From: Fluviicola sp.
GTDB lineage: Bacteria > Bacteroidota > Bacteroidia > Flavobacteriales_D > Crocinitomicaceae
Reading direction: 5' to 3'
Length of the DNA stretch: 64,000 nt
Assembly: GCA_017983675.1 (NCBI GenBank)
Contig: JAGOAZ010000014.1
Span: forward strand, 1-64,000
Position numbers and translations under genes: made by a program
Notes under the pieces: model-generated
Told to the model about the DNA's origin: nothing
What the model saw: only the letters and a program-made list of their open reading frames with translations
Database searches by the model: none
Shown: positions 1 through 9,126 of the stretch, one piece after another
How the letters are laid out: every line of letters begins with the position of its first letter
Position numbering within the stretch: position 1 is the stretch's first letter

Positions 1-2537
1 CCTTGTAATGGACGGCTATCATAAGCAGATCCAACTACTTTTGAAACATCAACAGTAGATCGAATTACAGCAATATTTCCATAAACTGATACATTTGATA
101 AGAATGCGCTTGTATCTAAATCAATTAAAGAACCAATTAATGTTCGCGCTTCAATTTCTAATCCGAAGTTTTTAGCTGATGGTACATTATTAAATGATAT
201 TTCACCTGTTACATCAGGACGTGTTACTTGTTCAATAGGATTGTTAAAGTATTTGTAAAATAAAGATGCTGAGAATAATTGTCCTTTACCAGGATAAGAT
301 TCGTATCGTAAATCTACGTTTTGAATTTTTGCACGTTGCAATTCTGAATTTCCTGAAATTACATAATTTGTTGAGAAATCAAAAAATGCAAATGGAGCTA
401 ATTCACGGTATTCAGGACGATTGATTGTTTGAGAGTAACTCAAACGAATGTTTTTTGATTTTTTTAAAGCGTAAATACCATTGAATGAAGGAAGGATGTC
501 TAATTTTTTCGTTTCAATTGCTAATTCAGAATTATCATCTTTACGCGCTTGAAGTTGTTGTGAAAAATCTTCTGCTCTAACACCATATACAAAATGGAAT
601 TTTTTGTATTTCTGATCCAATTGAACAAAACCGGCATTTAATAAAGATTGTGCATCATACGAATCAGAAAACTTCGTGCCATCTGTTAATTTAAAACCAC
701 CTTTTCCAGGAGCAATTAATCCCATGTTTTCTGGAGCGAAAATTTGGTCTTCTGGTAAAAATAACAATGATTCATCAAAGGTTACATCGCCACCAAATAC
801 ACCATATTTTGTGTAGCCTAATTGACGTGCTTCAAATTTTCTGTTTCTTATTTGTGTATACAATCCTGCTTTCAATTGTAATTTAATTGAATCTTTTGCA
901 ATAATGTCATGTGCATAATCTGCTTTGAAATTGATGGAATTTTCTTTGTTTTTTGAGAAAAACATTCCACCTCCATAACTTGGACCAACACTTGAATAAG
1001 ACATGTTTGCCACATATTGCGTGTCTGCTGGATTTGGATCATTTGGATCAATCACATATTTGTTTCGTGTATAAATTGATCTATTTAAACTTGGAATAGT
1101 TCGTTGCACATTACTGAATCCTGCTAACCAGTTGATTTTTGATTTTTCAGAAACAGAAGTGTGTTTTCCTGATATTTGTCCAGAATAAACAGCATTTGAA
1201 GTAAACCAACGTGCATTAGAGCGTATCAATGAAGGATTTGTCTCTAAGGGATTTATTTCCCCTGTTCTGTTAATTAATTTATCATCAGAATTGATGCTGT
1301 AGATGTTTTGGAAACTGAATGAGTTGCGGTTGTTTAATTTTAAAGAGAAATTAGCTAAAGCCCCTGCTAAAACTGATTCCACATTGTTTTTATCCAAATA
1401 ATCGTAATCAATTTGAGATGCTTGAGGAGCATTTGGATCTGTTCCATTTGTGTATCCTCTTCGAATTGTTTCGTTGTAATTAAATGTTCTATTGTACGTG
1501 AATGCAGAGATAAAGCCAAATTCTTTCACTTCGCCTATTTTCTTGTTCATTCCAGAACTAAATTGAATTGAATGATTTGGCGCAAATTTCTGATTGCTCA
1601 ATCCCCAAGAAGTTGAAAATTGTTGCGCAAGATTTGCTTGCTCAGTCATTGAATTAGGAAAAGATCCGTATGCAGGAATTGCAGTTGGTATTGAACGAGC
1701 ACCGTTATCGACACCTAACCAATCTAATTTGCCACCTTCGTATGTTGTTTGGTCTTTAAATGTTGTGATTGAATTGAATCCTGTTCCTAATGAAAAAGAA
1801 AAGAAATTTTTCTCAGGAATGGATTTGGTATTGATTGCGATGATACCTCCAGCAAATTCTGCAGGTTGATCAGCTGTTGCTGATTTAGAAATAACTAAGT
1901 TCTCCAACATATTTGATGGAAACATATCAAATGAAAATGCTTTTCTGTCCGATTCTGAACTAGGAAGAGGCGAACCATTTAAGTATGCTGCGTTATAACG
2001 GTCATTTAATCCGCGAATAATTGCAAACTTGTTATCTTGGATACTTGCTCCACTAGATAATTTAATTACGTCAGATGTTTTAGATGCTGTCGTACGTGAA
2101 ATCATTTCACTTGTTACTACTTCTACAACTGCATTATTTTCACGTTGAATAATAGTTGCTCCTGTTAAGTCACCTAAATTTCTCTTTTTAAAGATGATTA
2201 CATTAATAGAAGTGTCTTCAGCTTGTAATTGAACGGTGATTTTAGCAATTTCACCTGCTTTGATAGTCACGCCTGGAATCGTTTTCTCTGCGTATTCCGA
2301 TGAAAGTATATTTAATGTGTATAAACCAGCAGCGATATTATTGAAGGTTAATTTTCCTTCAAAATCTGTTTTACCTTTTATTAACGTGTTTTGTAATTCG
2401 ACTTGAGCATCAAATACACCTTCGCTTGTTACAGCATCTTGAATGAAAATATCCAATCCACCAGTAGTAGCTTTGGAATTTTGAGCAGAAAGCCCAAATG
2501 AAAGAATGATTGTTAAAATCGATAAACCGAATTTCAT
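1..2537 (-). CDS. TonB-dependent receptor, C-terminus beyond window
   Basis: The frame stays open from an ATG at 2537 to the window edge, giving about 845 residues without a stop; the end of the barrel is missing. It begins with a signal peptide (MKFGLSILTIILSFGLSAQ), then a carboxypeptidase-regulatory-like beta domain (about residues 25-110), a plug domain with the motif RGLNDRYNAAYLNG and a plug end containing EFAGGIIAINTK, then long beta-rich barrel sequence. Such receptors import ligands across the outer membrane using TonB energy. The ligand is not readable from sequence, and no SusD partner is visible. A PhoB-like regulator lies just upstream on the same strand, and a TGTTAA direct repeat about 100 bp upstream resembles the one before the phosphate porin. 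I infer phosphate-linked control, perhaps uptake of a phosphorylated compound. The family call is firm; the substrate is speculative. Confidence 0.9.
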   Translation of the reverse strand, partial: MKFGLSILTIILSFGLSAQNSKATTGGLDIFIQDAVTSEGVFDAQVELQNTLIKGKTDFEGKLTFNNIAAGLYTLNILSSEYAEKTIPGVTIKAGEIAKITVQLQAEDTSINVIIFKKRNLGDLTGATIIQRENNAVVEVVTSEMISRTTASKTSDVIKLSSGASIQDNKFAIIRGLNDRYNAAYLNGSPLPSSESDRKAFSFDMFPSNMLENLVISKSATADQPAEFAGGIIAINTKSIPEKNFFSFSLGTGFNSITTFKDQTTYEGGKLDWLGVDNGARSIPTAIPAYGSFPNSMTEQANLAQQFSTSWGLSNQKFAPNHSIQFSSGMNKKIGEVKEFGFISAFTYNRTFNYNETIRRGYTNGTDPNAPQASQIDYDYLDKNNVESVLAGALANFSLKLNNRNSFSFQNIYSINSDDKLINRTGEINPLETNPSLIRSNARWFTSNAVYSGQISGKHTSVSEKSKINWLAGFSNVQRTIPSLNRSIYTRNKYVIDPNDPNPADTQYVANMSYSSVGPSYGGGMFFSKNKENSINFKADYAHDIIAKDSIKLQLKAGLYTQIRNRKFEARQLGYTKYGVFGGDVTFDESLLFLPEDQIFAPENMGLIAPGKGGFKLTDGTKFSDSYDAQSLLNAGFVQLDQKYKKFHFVYGVRAEDFSQQLQARKDDNSELAIETKKLDILPSFNGIYALKKSKNIRLSYSQTINRPEYRELAPFAFFDFSTNYVISGNSELQRAKIQNVDLRYESYPGKGQLFSASLFYKYFNNPIEQVTRPDVTGEISFNNVPSAKNFGLEIEARTLIGSLIDLDTSAFLSNVSVYGNIAVIRSTVDVSKVVGSAYDSRPLQ

Positions 2538-2639
2538 AGTCGTTATTTAATTTGATGCAAAGTAACGGCTATAACATTATTTTAAAATAAGAGGTGTATT
2601 ATTCGTTTGTGAGACTATTGTGAATCTAATATTAACGAT

Positions 2640-2656
2640 TTAACACTGGCTTAACA
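2640..2656 (-). promoter_or_regulatory. Pho-box-like direct repeat before TonB receptor
   Basis: On the minus strand two perfect TGTTAA hexamers are separated by 5 bases (11-bp period). Five bases further downstream is TAATATTA, a poor match to the -7 element TAnnTTTG; a better-placed TTACTTTG lies at 2565-2558. The same repeat occurs before the phosphate porin. A period of 11 bp is the spacing used by OmpR/PhoB-type dimers. That the site is bound is an inference. Confidence 0.55.
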
Positions 2657-2677
2657 TTGATTGTGTGTTCCGTATGG

Positions 2678-3367
2678 TTATTCTGTATACGTGTAACCAA
2701 CGCCTTTTACCGTTCGGATATGTGATTCACCTAATTTTTCGCGTAATTTTCTGATATGCACATCGATTGTTCGTTCACCAACAATTGTTTCATCTCCCCA
2801 AACGGTGCTTAGAATTTGTTCACGAGTGAAAACTTTGCCTGGGCGAGAAGCCAATAACTCGATTAATTCAAATTCTTTTTTAGGTAATTGTATTTCGATA
2901 TCATCTTTGATAATCAAAAAACGTTCGCGGTTTACGATGATGTTTGCTGTTATTATTTCAGTATCTGAATTCGGTTGAATTCTCCCAGCTCTTCTTAATA
3001 ATGCCTCTACTTTAGAGACTAATAAACGTGGTCGGATTGGTTTTGTAATATAATCATCTGCACCAGCTTCAAATCCAGCTACTTGCGAATAATCCTCAGC
3101 ACGTGAAGTTAAAAACACAATTAATGGTGCGTTTAATTGTAAGTCTTTCCGAATAGTTTGACATGCTTCGATTCCATCCATTCGAGGCATCATCACATCC
3201 ATTAATATTAAATCGGGTGCAACTTTTTGTGTCATTTGAACGCCTTCTAATCCATCGTTTGCTGTGAACACACGATATCCTTCTTTTTCAAGATTGTACT
3301 GCAAGAATTCAAGAATATCTCTTTCATCATCAACCAATAATATAGTTTGCCCTTTTGTAGCTTGCAT
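2678..3367 (-). CDS. PhoB-like response regulator (OmpR family)
   Basis: A DNA-binding response regulator of 229 residues. The receiver domain spans about 1-120, with acidic residues DD near 13-14, the phospho-acceptor Asp57 in LILMDVMMP and the conserved Lys109 in ITKPI. A winged-helix output domain follows (about 135-229), with the typical GERTIDVHIRKLREKLG and TVKGVGYTY motifs. It is closely similar to the regulator at 15981-16646: both have SRAEDYSQ- or ARNEDYSQ-like receiver segments and nearly identical C-termini. No histidine kinase is adjacent, so the partner is elsewhere. It sits directly upstream of the TonB receptor on the same strand, 140 bp away. The family is certain; a role in phosphate sensing is inferred from neighbours of its paralogue and shared upstream repeats. 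Confidence 0.95.
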   Translation of the reverse strand: MQATKGQTILLVDDERDILEFLQYNLEKEGYRVFTANDGLEGVQMTQKVAPDLILMDVMMPRMDGIEACQTIRKDLQLNAPLIVFLTSRAEDYSQVAGFEAGADDYITKPIRPRLLVSKVEALLRRAGRIQPNSDTEIITANIIVNRERFLIIKDDIEIQLPKKEFELIELLASRPGKVFTREQILSTVWGDETIVGERTIDVHIRKLREKLGESHIRTVKGVGYTYTE

Positions 3368-3526
3368 GTTGCGTCTCTTTTAACTTCTTGTTACAAATTT
3401 ACTTTCGCTATGTACCTTTAGCTTTAGCAGACGTTTATTAAATCATTAATAATCTACGCACTTCATTAACGAATTGTTAACCGTTTTTTTCGTTTGTGTG
3501 AATAATGCTTTGTTTGAATTCATTTT

Positions 3527-3534
3527 TAACTTTG
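3527..3534 (+). promoter_or_regulatory. -7 promoter element of truA, possibly leaderless
   Basis: TAACTTTG matches the Bacteroidota -7 consensus TAnnTTTG exactly and ends 4 bases before the truA ATG. Transcription would then start at or next to the start codon. The same arrangement recurs at yhhQ, rsgA and tex. Confidence 0.6.
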
Positions 3535-3538
3535 CAGT

Positions 3539-4297
3539 ATGCATTTTCGATACGCAATAGAATTGGCTTACAATGGTGCCAACTTTTCTGGTTGGCAAAT
3601 TCAACCGAATGCTTTATCTGTACAATCAGAAATTGAACAAAAAATTGCGCGATTATTCGGTAACCAAACCGTGTTAGTCGTTGGTTGTGGCCGCACAGAT
3701 TCAGGAGTTCATGCGCATTATTTTGTAGCTCACGTCGATTTGCCAATAGCGATTGACACTACAGTTTTCGTTTACAAACTCAACAAAATGTTAGCTGAAA
3801 GCATTGTTGTGTTTTCGATGCAACTCGTTACAAACGAATTTCACGCTCGGTTTTCAGCAGATAAAAGAACGTACCGTTATTTTATACATCAGCAAAAAAA
3901 TCCATTCTTACCCAATAGTGTTTTTGTGAAAGGGGCAATAGATTTCGATAAAATGAATGAAGCTGCTCAATTTCTGTTAGGACAACAAGATTTCACCTCG
4001 CTATCCAAATTACATACCGATGTGAAAACGAATATTTGTACTGTTTATCATGCTGAATGGAAACAAACGGAACAGCAATGGTATTTTGAAATATCAGCCG
4101 ATCGTTTTTTAAGAAACATGGTGCGCGCTACTGTTGGAACCTTATTGGATGTTGGTTCTGGGAAGATTGCACCTTCGGTAATGAAAACTATTTTGTCAGC
4201 AAAAGATAGAAGTGCTGCAAGTCTTTCAGTGCCAGCAAATGGATTGTTCTTATGGAAAATTGAATATCCTTCTCAATTGTTTACTCCACTACAATAA
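3539..4297 (+). CDS. truA: tRNA pseudouridine(38-40) synthase
   Basis: TruA converts uridines 38-40 of the tRNA anticodon stem to pseudouridine. The 252-residue length is normal for the family. The catalytic aspartate is Asp54 in the motif GCGRTDSGVHA, and the N-terminal YNGANFSGWQIQ segment and C-terminal FLRNMVRATVGTL segment are characteristic. The ATG lies immediately after a -7 promoter element, leaving almost no leader. The 3' end overlaps the convergent tyrS gene by 17 bp. Cytoplasmic housekeeping gene; high certainty. Confidence 0.97.
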   Translation: MHFRYAIELAYNGANFSGWQIQPNALSVQSEIEQKIARLFGNQTVLVVGCGRTDSGVHAHYFVAHVDLPIAIDTTVFVYKLNKMLAESIVVFSMQLVTNEFHARFSADKRTYRYFIHQQKNPFLPNSVFVKGAIDFDKMNEAAQFLLGQQDFTSLSKLHTDVKTNICTVYHAEWKQTEQQWYFEISADRFLRNMVRATVGTLLDVGSGKIAPSVMKTILSAKDRSAASLSVPANGLFLWKIEYPSQLFTPLQ

Positions 4298-5561
4298 TGT
4301 AATTTGTTTTCTTTCCTTTTCCGATTAATAGAAAGCGATCATTGATTAACTGATCTAATTGTATCATCGTGTTTTCGGCAACTTTATCCTTATTAACTGC
4401 TATTGCATTTGCTTTTAATTCGCGTTTTGCTTCACCATTTGATGTCAAGAATCCTGATTTAGCAACCAATAAATCCATGATTGAAACGCCATTTTCGAAA
4501 TCAGATCTAGGAACAATTGCTTGAGGAACTCCTTCAAAAATGCTTAAGAAATCCTCGTTGGATAATTGTTTCAAATCGTCAGAAGTAGATTTACCAAATA
4601 ATATGTTGGAAGCAGCAATTGCCGCATTCAGCGCCTCTTTTCCATGAACTCGTTCAGTAACTTCTTCCGCAATAGCTTTTTGAAGGATACGTAAATGTGG
4701 TGCTTCGTTGTGTTCTTTTTCAATTGCTTCAATTTCACTTCTCGTTTTTAATGTGTAAAAGCGAATTAGTTTAATTGCATCAGCGTCAGCTGCATTTAAC
4801 CAAAATTGGTAAAAGGCATAAGGAGTAGTTTTCGTTGCATCCAGCCAAACTGTTCCTGACTCAGTTTTTCCAAACTTTCCGCCATCAGCTTTTGTCAGAA
4901 GGGGACAAGTAAATGCGAACGCTTCACCACCACCAATTTTACGAACAAGTTCCGTTCCAGTCGTAATGTTACCCCATTGGTCAGATCCACCAAATTGGAC
5001 TTTAACTTTGTTTGTTCGGTATAAATGAAGGAAATCGTAACCTTGTAATAATTGGTATGAAAATTCGGTGAATGAAATTCCTGTTTCAATGCGTTTTTTT
5101 ACTGAATCTTTTGCCATCATGTAGTTGACAGTAATGTGTTTTCCTACATCACGAATGAAATCTAAAAATGAAAATTGTTTCATCCAATCCAAATTATTCA
5201 CTAATTCGGCTTTGTTTTCTCCCTTATCAAAATCTAAAAATTGTTTCAATTGTTTTTCAAAGCACGCAATGTTATGGCGCAATGTTTTTTCGTCCAATAA
5301 ATTTCGTTCGGCTGATTTACCAGATGGATCGCCAACCATACCAGTTGCACCGCCAACCAACGTGAAAGGTTTATGCCCAGCTAATTGAAAATGTTTGAGC
5401 AACATAATTGGTAATAAATTCCCAACATGTAATGAATCAGAAGTAGGATCGAAGCCGACATAACCAGCAGTCATCTCTTTCAAGAGTTGTTCTTCTAGTC
5501 CTGGCATGATATCGTGAATCATTCCTCTCCAACGGAGTTCTTCAATTACATTTTGTTGCAT
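4281..5561 (-). CDS. tyrS: Tyrosyl-tRNA synthetase
   Basis: This 426-residue class I synthetase charges tRNA-Tyr. The Rossmann-fold ATP site has the HIGH-type motif HVGN at residues 45-48, and the KMSKS-type loop is KFGKT at 229-233. The GSDQWGNI segment near 192-199 belongs to the tyrosine-binding pocket. An S4-like RNA-binding domain makes up the C-terminus (about 355-426). The gene overlaps truA tail to tail. A perfect TAnnTTTG element about 19 bases upstream supports the chosen ATG. Housekeeping gene, high certainty. Confidence 0.98.
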   Translation of the reverse strand: MQQNVIEELRWRGMIHDIMPGLEEQLLKEMTAGYVGFDPTSDSLHVGNLLPIMLLKHFQLAGHKPFTLVGGATGMVGDPSGKSAERNLLDEKTLRHNIACFEKQLKQFLDFDKGENKAELVNNLDWMKQFSFLDFIRDVGKHITVNYMMAKDSVKKRIETGISFTEFSYQLLQGYDFLHLYRTNKVKVQFGGSDQWGNITTGTELVRKIGGGEAFAFTCPLLTKADGGKFGKTESGTVWLDATKTTPYAFYQFWLNAADADAIKLIRFYTLKTRSEIEAIEKEHNEAPHLRILQKAIAEEVTERVHGKEALNAAIAASNILFGKSTSDDLKQLSNEDFLSIFEGVPQAIVPRSDFENGVSIMDLLVAKSGFLTSNGEAKRELKANAIAVNKDKVAENTMIQLDQLINDRFLLIGKGKKTNYIIVVE

Positions 5562-5579
5562 TTTCAGTCAATTTTTGAA

Positions 5580-5587
5580 CAAAAATA
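5580..5587 (-). promoter_or_regulatory. -7 promoter element of tyrS
   Basis: Reading the minus strand, TATTTTTG fits TAnnTTTG exactly and lies about 19 bases before the tyrS start codon, giving a leader of roughly 15 bases. No convincing -33 TTG was seen. Confidence 0.55.
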
Positions 5588-5672
5588 GCGATAAATCTAA
5601 CAAACACACGTTTTACAATTCCTATTTTCATTCAATATTGCTGATTTGAAAAGGATTGACTAATTTTCGACC

Positions 5673-6326
5673 ATGCTTAGTAATAGAAGAGAAATCGCAT
5701 TTATGGTCATGGCGGGTATTTTTATTACCAGTGCCATTGTAGCCGAATTAATTTCGTGTAAAATTGTTGATATTGGCATTTATCCAATTATTGCAGGAAT
5801 TGTTCCGTGGCCAATCGTTTTTTTATTGACCGATGTAATGAACGATTATTTTGGAAAAAAAGCAGTAAAACGTTTGAGTTGGATTACCTGTGGTTTGATT
5901 GCATTTTGTTTCCTCATTGTTTTCATTGCAGTTAAATTACCGACAGCTGCTGGATCGCCAGTAACAAGTGAGCAATTTAATTTGATTTTCAGTGGATCGT
6001 TACCAATAATGGTAGGAAGTATAACGGCATTTATCTTGTCGCAATTATTGGATGTCCGTTTATTTGAGCTATTTAATCGATTGACAAAAGGTAAAATGAT
6101 CTGGTTGCGGAGTACGGGTTCAACGGTTGTTTCACAACTAGTTGACTCCTATACGGTTTTATTTATCGGATTTCTATTGCCAGGCGCAATTACATTTGAA
6201 CAATTTTTACTTTTTGGAATAACAGGTTATGTTACAAAACTAGTTATAGCTGTGTTGTTAACGCCTTTAGTTTATGTAATGCATGCCATTGCAAAGCCTC
6301 TTTTAGGCGAAAAAAGAACAGCCTGA
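5673..6326 (+). CDS. yhhQ: Queuosine precursor transporter (YhhQ/VUT family)
   Basis: An inner-membrane protein of 217 residues with about six hydrophobic segments. Family features are the N-terminal AELISCKIVDIG stretch, FLLTDVMNDYFGKKAVKR, where acidic and polar residues lie inside the membrane region, and the C-terminal VDSYTVLFIGF and YVTKLVIAVLLTPLVY segments. The family takes up 7-cyano-7-deazaguanine or 7-aminomethyl-7-deazaguanine for queuosine synthesis. A TAATTTTC element ends 4 bases before the ATG, as at truA and rsgA. No queuosine biosynthesis gene is adjacent, so the role rests on family membership alone. Confidence 0.88.
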   Translation: MLSNRREIAFMVMAGIFITSAIVAELISCKIVDIGIYPIIAGIVPWPIVFLLTDVMNDYFGKKAVKRLSWITCGLIAFCFLIVFIAVKLPTAAGSPVTSEQFNLIFSGSLPIMVGSITAFILSQLLDVRLFELFNRLTKGKMIWLRSTGSTVVSQLVDSYTVLFIGFLLPGAITFEQFLLFGITGYVTKLVIAVLLTPLVYVMHAIAKPLLGEKRTA

Positions 6327-6327
6327 A

Positions 6328-7230
6328 TTATTTTGTAAGCGTTTTGAAGACTTCTTCCAATGATTTTTCTTCTGTACGCAATGTCAATACTAACAAATTG
6401 TTTTGTTGTGCAAACTGAGCGACTGTTTTACGTAAGTCGTCAATTGATTCACTTTCAATCAAATAAGTAGAAGGGTTTACTTGTTCTAATTTGGAAACAC
6501 CTGGGATTTTTGAAAGCACTTGTTTTGAAATTGCGCCATCAAATTCAGCATAAACTACTTGTGTTTCGCTTGCAACCTGCAAGTTTGATGCTAAATTATC
6601 AGCTACTAATTTCCCTTGACGAATAATGATTACACGGTCACAAATTGCTTCTACTTCTTGTAAAATGTGCGTAGAAAGCATGACCGTTTTTTCTTTACCA
6701 ATTCTTCTGATTAAGTCGCGTATTTCTACCAATTGATTTGGATCTAAACCTGATGTTGGTTCGTCCAATATTAGTACATCAGGATTGTGAATAATCGCTT
6801 GAGCAAGACCAACACGTTGGCGATAACCTTTAGAAAGCATTCCAATTTTTTTGTTTTGCTCCACTTCCAATCCAACTAACTGAATCATTTCTTTTACGCG
6901 CTCACGGACGTTTTTCAATTTGTAAATTTTACCAACAAACTCCAAATACTCCTTTACATACATGTCCAAATACAAGGGATTGTTTTCCGGCAAATAACCA
7001 ATGTGTTTTCTTGTTTCAATTGCATCAACAGAAACTTCTTTTCCACAAACTTTGATTGTTCCTTCCGAAGATGGTATGAAGCCCGTAATCATTTTCATTG
7101 TTGTCGATTTACCAGCACCATTTGGTCCTAAGAAACCAACTATTTCACCTTTTTTGATCGAAAAAGTAATATCGTTTACAGCAGCTTGTTCGCCGTAATA
7201 TTTTGAAAGATTTGTAACTTCAATAGACAT
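6328..7230 (-). CDS. gldA: ABC transporter ATP-binding protein GldA
   Basis: A 300-residue ABC ATPase. Walker A is GPNGAGKST (35-43), the signature is LSKGYRQ (132-138), Walker B is VLILDEP (to 158) and the switch histidine is His188 in STHIL. The C-terminal about 70 residues end in RTEEKSLEEVFKTLTK, typical of GldA and other drug/Nod-type exporters. In Flavobacterium, GldA works with the membrane proteins GldF and GldG and is linked to gliding. Neither partner gene is next to it here, so it stands alone, as gldA often does. It ends 1 bp from the convergent yhhQ stop. Gliding itself cannot be concluded from this gene. Confidence 0.85.
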   Translation of the reverse strand: MSIEVTNLSKYYGEQAAVNDITFSIKKGEIVGFLGPNGAGKSTTMKMITGFIPSSEGTIKVCGKEVSVDAIETRKHIGYLPENNPLYLDMYVKEYLEFVGKIYKLKNVRERVKEMIQLVGLEVEQNKKIGMLSKGYRQRVGLAQAIIHNPDVLILDEPTSGLDPNQLVEIRDLIRRIGKEKTVMLSTHILQEVEAICDRVIIIRQGKLVADNLASNLQVASETQVVYAEFDGAISKQVLSKIPGVSKLEQVNPSTYLIESESIDDLRKTVAQFAQQNNLLVLTLRTEEKSLEEVFKTLTK

Positions 7231-7356
7231 GTTTTCCAGAATTGGTTTACGAAGATAATAAATGCCATTGTTTTAACGATTAAAAAAGACAAAGGGTTGA
7301 ATATTTCTTTAAATACGCCGCGCAACTATATCAATTCGAATGATTAATTTTACATC

Positions 7357-8307
7357 ATGTCCGAAATTCGAGGAAAAGTATTAAAGTCAACAGGAAAGTG
7401 GTATCACGTTTTATTACCAGATGGATCAATCATCGATTGTCGTGTTCGGGGTAAATTGCGTTTGGAAGGTTTACGAACCACCAATCCAATTTCAGTTGGT
7501 GATGAGGTATTTCTCGATGAAAAACGCGATGAAGAAGGAAAAGGAGTTATTTTAGATTACGAACAACGCGTCAATTATATCGTTCGAAAAAGCACTAATC
7601 TGAGCAAACAAATGCACATTTTAGCTGCTAATATTGATCGTGCATATTTGTTGGTAACACTTAAACATCCTGAAACGCACACCGTTTTTATCGATCGTTT
7701 TCTGGTTGCTGCTGAATCGTTTCGTATTCCCGTTACCTTATTATTTAATAAAGTTGATTTATTGAATGACGAAGAACGATTTGACTTGGAAGCAATCATG
7801 GATATGTACCGAGTAATAGGGTACGAATGTGTTGCTATATCAGCGATTAACCAAGATAATTGTTCGTTTTTACGTGAAGAAATCATTGGAAAACAAGTCA
7901 TGATTGCTGGTCACTCTGGTACAGGTAAAAGCACATTGGTCAATGCCTTGGATGATACGTTGCAGTTAAGGATTGGGGAAATTTCTTCCGCTCACCACCA
8001 AGGACAACACACCACCACTTTTGCAGAAATGCATCCATTGCAATCGGGAGGTTTTATTATTGATACGCCAGGTATAAGAGCATTTGGTGTGGTGAATTTA
8101 GATAAAGAAGTCATTTCACATTATTTTCCCGAAATGCGCGCATTAATTGGTCAATGTAAGTTTCACAATTGCCAACATATCAATGAACCCAATTGTGCTG
8201 TTAAATCAGGATTGGAGGAGGGAACGATTTACGAGAGTCGTTATTGGACGTATTTGCAATTGATGAATAATGATGAAGATGATGTTCATCGAAGAGGCAG
8301 AAGTTGA
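7357..8307 (+). CDS. rsgA: Small ribosomal subunit biogenesis GTPase RsgA
   Basis: A circularly permuted GTPase that acts in late 30S subunit maturation. Its order is diagnostic: an N-terminal OB-fold (about 1-70), then the G4 motif NKVD (131-134) before the P-loop GHSGTGKST (185-193), then the G3-like DTPGIRAF. The C-terminal zinc-binding region carries the Cys-His pattern in CKFHNCQHINEPNC. The 316-residue length is normal. A TAATTTTA element ends 4 bases before the start codon, suggesting a leaderless or nearly leaderless message. It probably heads a short operon with dtd and the MazG-like gene. Confidence 0.97.
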   Translation: MSEIRGKVLKSTGKWYHVLLPDGSIIDCRVRGKLRLEGLRTTNPISVGDEVFLDEKRDEEGKGVILDYEQRVNYIVRKSTNLSKQMHILAANIDRAYLLVTLKHPETHTVFIDRFLVAAESFRIPVTLLFNKVDLLNDEERFDLEAIMDMYRVIGYECVAISAINQDNCSFLREEIIGKQVMIAGHSGTGKSTLVNALDDTLQLRIGEISSAHHQGQHTTTFAEMHPLQSGGFIIDTPGIRAFGVVNLDKEVISHYFPEMRALIGQCKFHNCQHINEPNCAVKSGLEEGTIYESRYWTYLQLMNNDEDDVHRRGRS

Positions 8308-8345
8308 TATATCAAACTCATTTAATTGAATGATACTTTATTACA

Positions 8346-8798
8346 ATGAAAATAGTTATTCAACGTGTTTCCGAAGCTGCAGTTACTATAAACAAGGAAC
8401 AGCATGCAAGTATTCAACTTGGTTTGGTTGTTTTGGTTGGCATTGAGCAGGAAGACGAAAAGGAAGATGCTGATTGGTTGGTTTCAAAGCTAGTTCAATT
8501 GCGTATTTTTTCTGACAACGAAGGTAAAATGAATGAGTCCATATTGGATATTGCAGGAGAGTTATTGATAATTAGTCAATTTACGTTACATGCAGCGACA
8601 AAAAAGGGAAATCGACCAAGTTTTATTATTGCAGCACGACCTGAAAAAGCAATTCCATTGTATGACTATTTTATTGCTCAAGCAAACAAACAATTAACAG
8701 GAAAAGTGAAAACGGGTATCTTTGGTGCCGACATGAAGGTCAGTCTTGAAAATGATGGTCCCGTAACAATCATAATCGATTCTAAAAACAAAGTTTAA
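8346..8798 (+). CDS. dtd: D-aminoacyl-tRNA deacylase
   Basis: Dtd removes D-amino acids wrongly attached to tRNA. The 150-residue protein shows both active-site motifs: SQFTLHA near residue 78 and the C-terminal NDGPVT with the family's Gly-cis-Pro pair, which lies at the dimer interface. It follows rsgA by 38 bp. Its stop codon directly abuts the ATG of the next gene, so the two are almost certainly translated from one message. High certainty. Confidence 0.97.
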   Translation: MKIVIQRVSEAAVTINKEQHASIQLGLVVLVGIEQEDEKEDADWLVSKLVQLRIFSDNEGKMNESILDIAGELLIISQFTLHAATKKGNRPSFIIAARPEKAIPLYDYFIAQANKQLTGKVKTGIFGADMKVSLENDGPVTIIIDSKNKV

Positions 8799-9125
8799 AT
8801 GGAATTAGCTGTAGCTCAACAAAAAGTAGACGAATGGATTAAGACAATTGGCGTTCGTTATTTCAACGAATTGACCAACCTTGCAATGCTGACCGAGGAA
8901 GTAGGTGAATTAGCGCGTATCATTGCACGTCGCTTCGGTGAGCAAAGTGAAAAAGAGTCTGACAAAAACAAAGATCTTGCCGATGAAATGGCAGATGTAT
9001 TATTTGTTTTAATTTGTTTGGCAAATCAAACGGGTGTTGACTTAACAGCTGCGCTTGAAAAGAATCTCGAGAAAAAAACGCAGCGCGACCACCTGCGTCA
9101 CATCAATAATGAAAAATTAAAATAA
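8799..9125 (+). CDS. MazG-like nucleotide pyrophosphohydrolase
   Basis: A small all-alpha protein (108 residues) of the MazG/HisE/dUTPase-like superfamily. These enzymes cleave NTPs or dNTPs to monophosphates and pyrophosphate, often as house-cleaning enzymes. The metal-binding acids are visible in LTEEVGELARI (an ExxE pattern) and in DLADEMADVLFVL (ExxD). The size matches the RS21-C6/YpjD-like single-domain group rather than two-domain MazG. It begins on the base after the dtd stop codon. The substrate is not predictable. Confidence 0.85.
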   Translation: MELAVAQQKVDEWIKTIGVRYFNELTNLAMLTEEVGELARIIARRFGEQSEKESDKNKDLADEMADVLFVLICLANQTGVDLTAALEKNLEKKTQRDHLRHINNEKLK

Positions 9126-9126
9126 G

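Noticed and set aside
1594..1869. 91-codon plus-strand frame
   Set aside because: It is antisense to the TonB receptor, whose frame is open and has clear family motifs.
3464..3481. CATTAA-N5-TGTTAA pair near truA as a Pho-box-like site
   Set aside because: It has only TTAA cores at the right spacing, which are common in this AT-rich sequence, and no -7 element in register.
8346..9125. dtd plus MazG-like gene as a toxin-antitoxin pair
   Set aside because: Both are recognisable housekeeping-type enzymes in an operon with rsgA; there is no toxin-like member.
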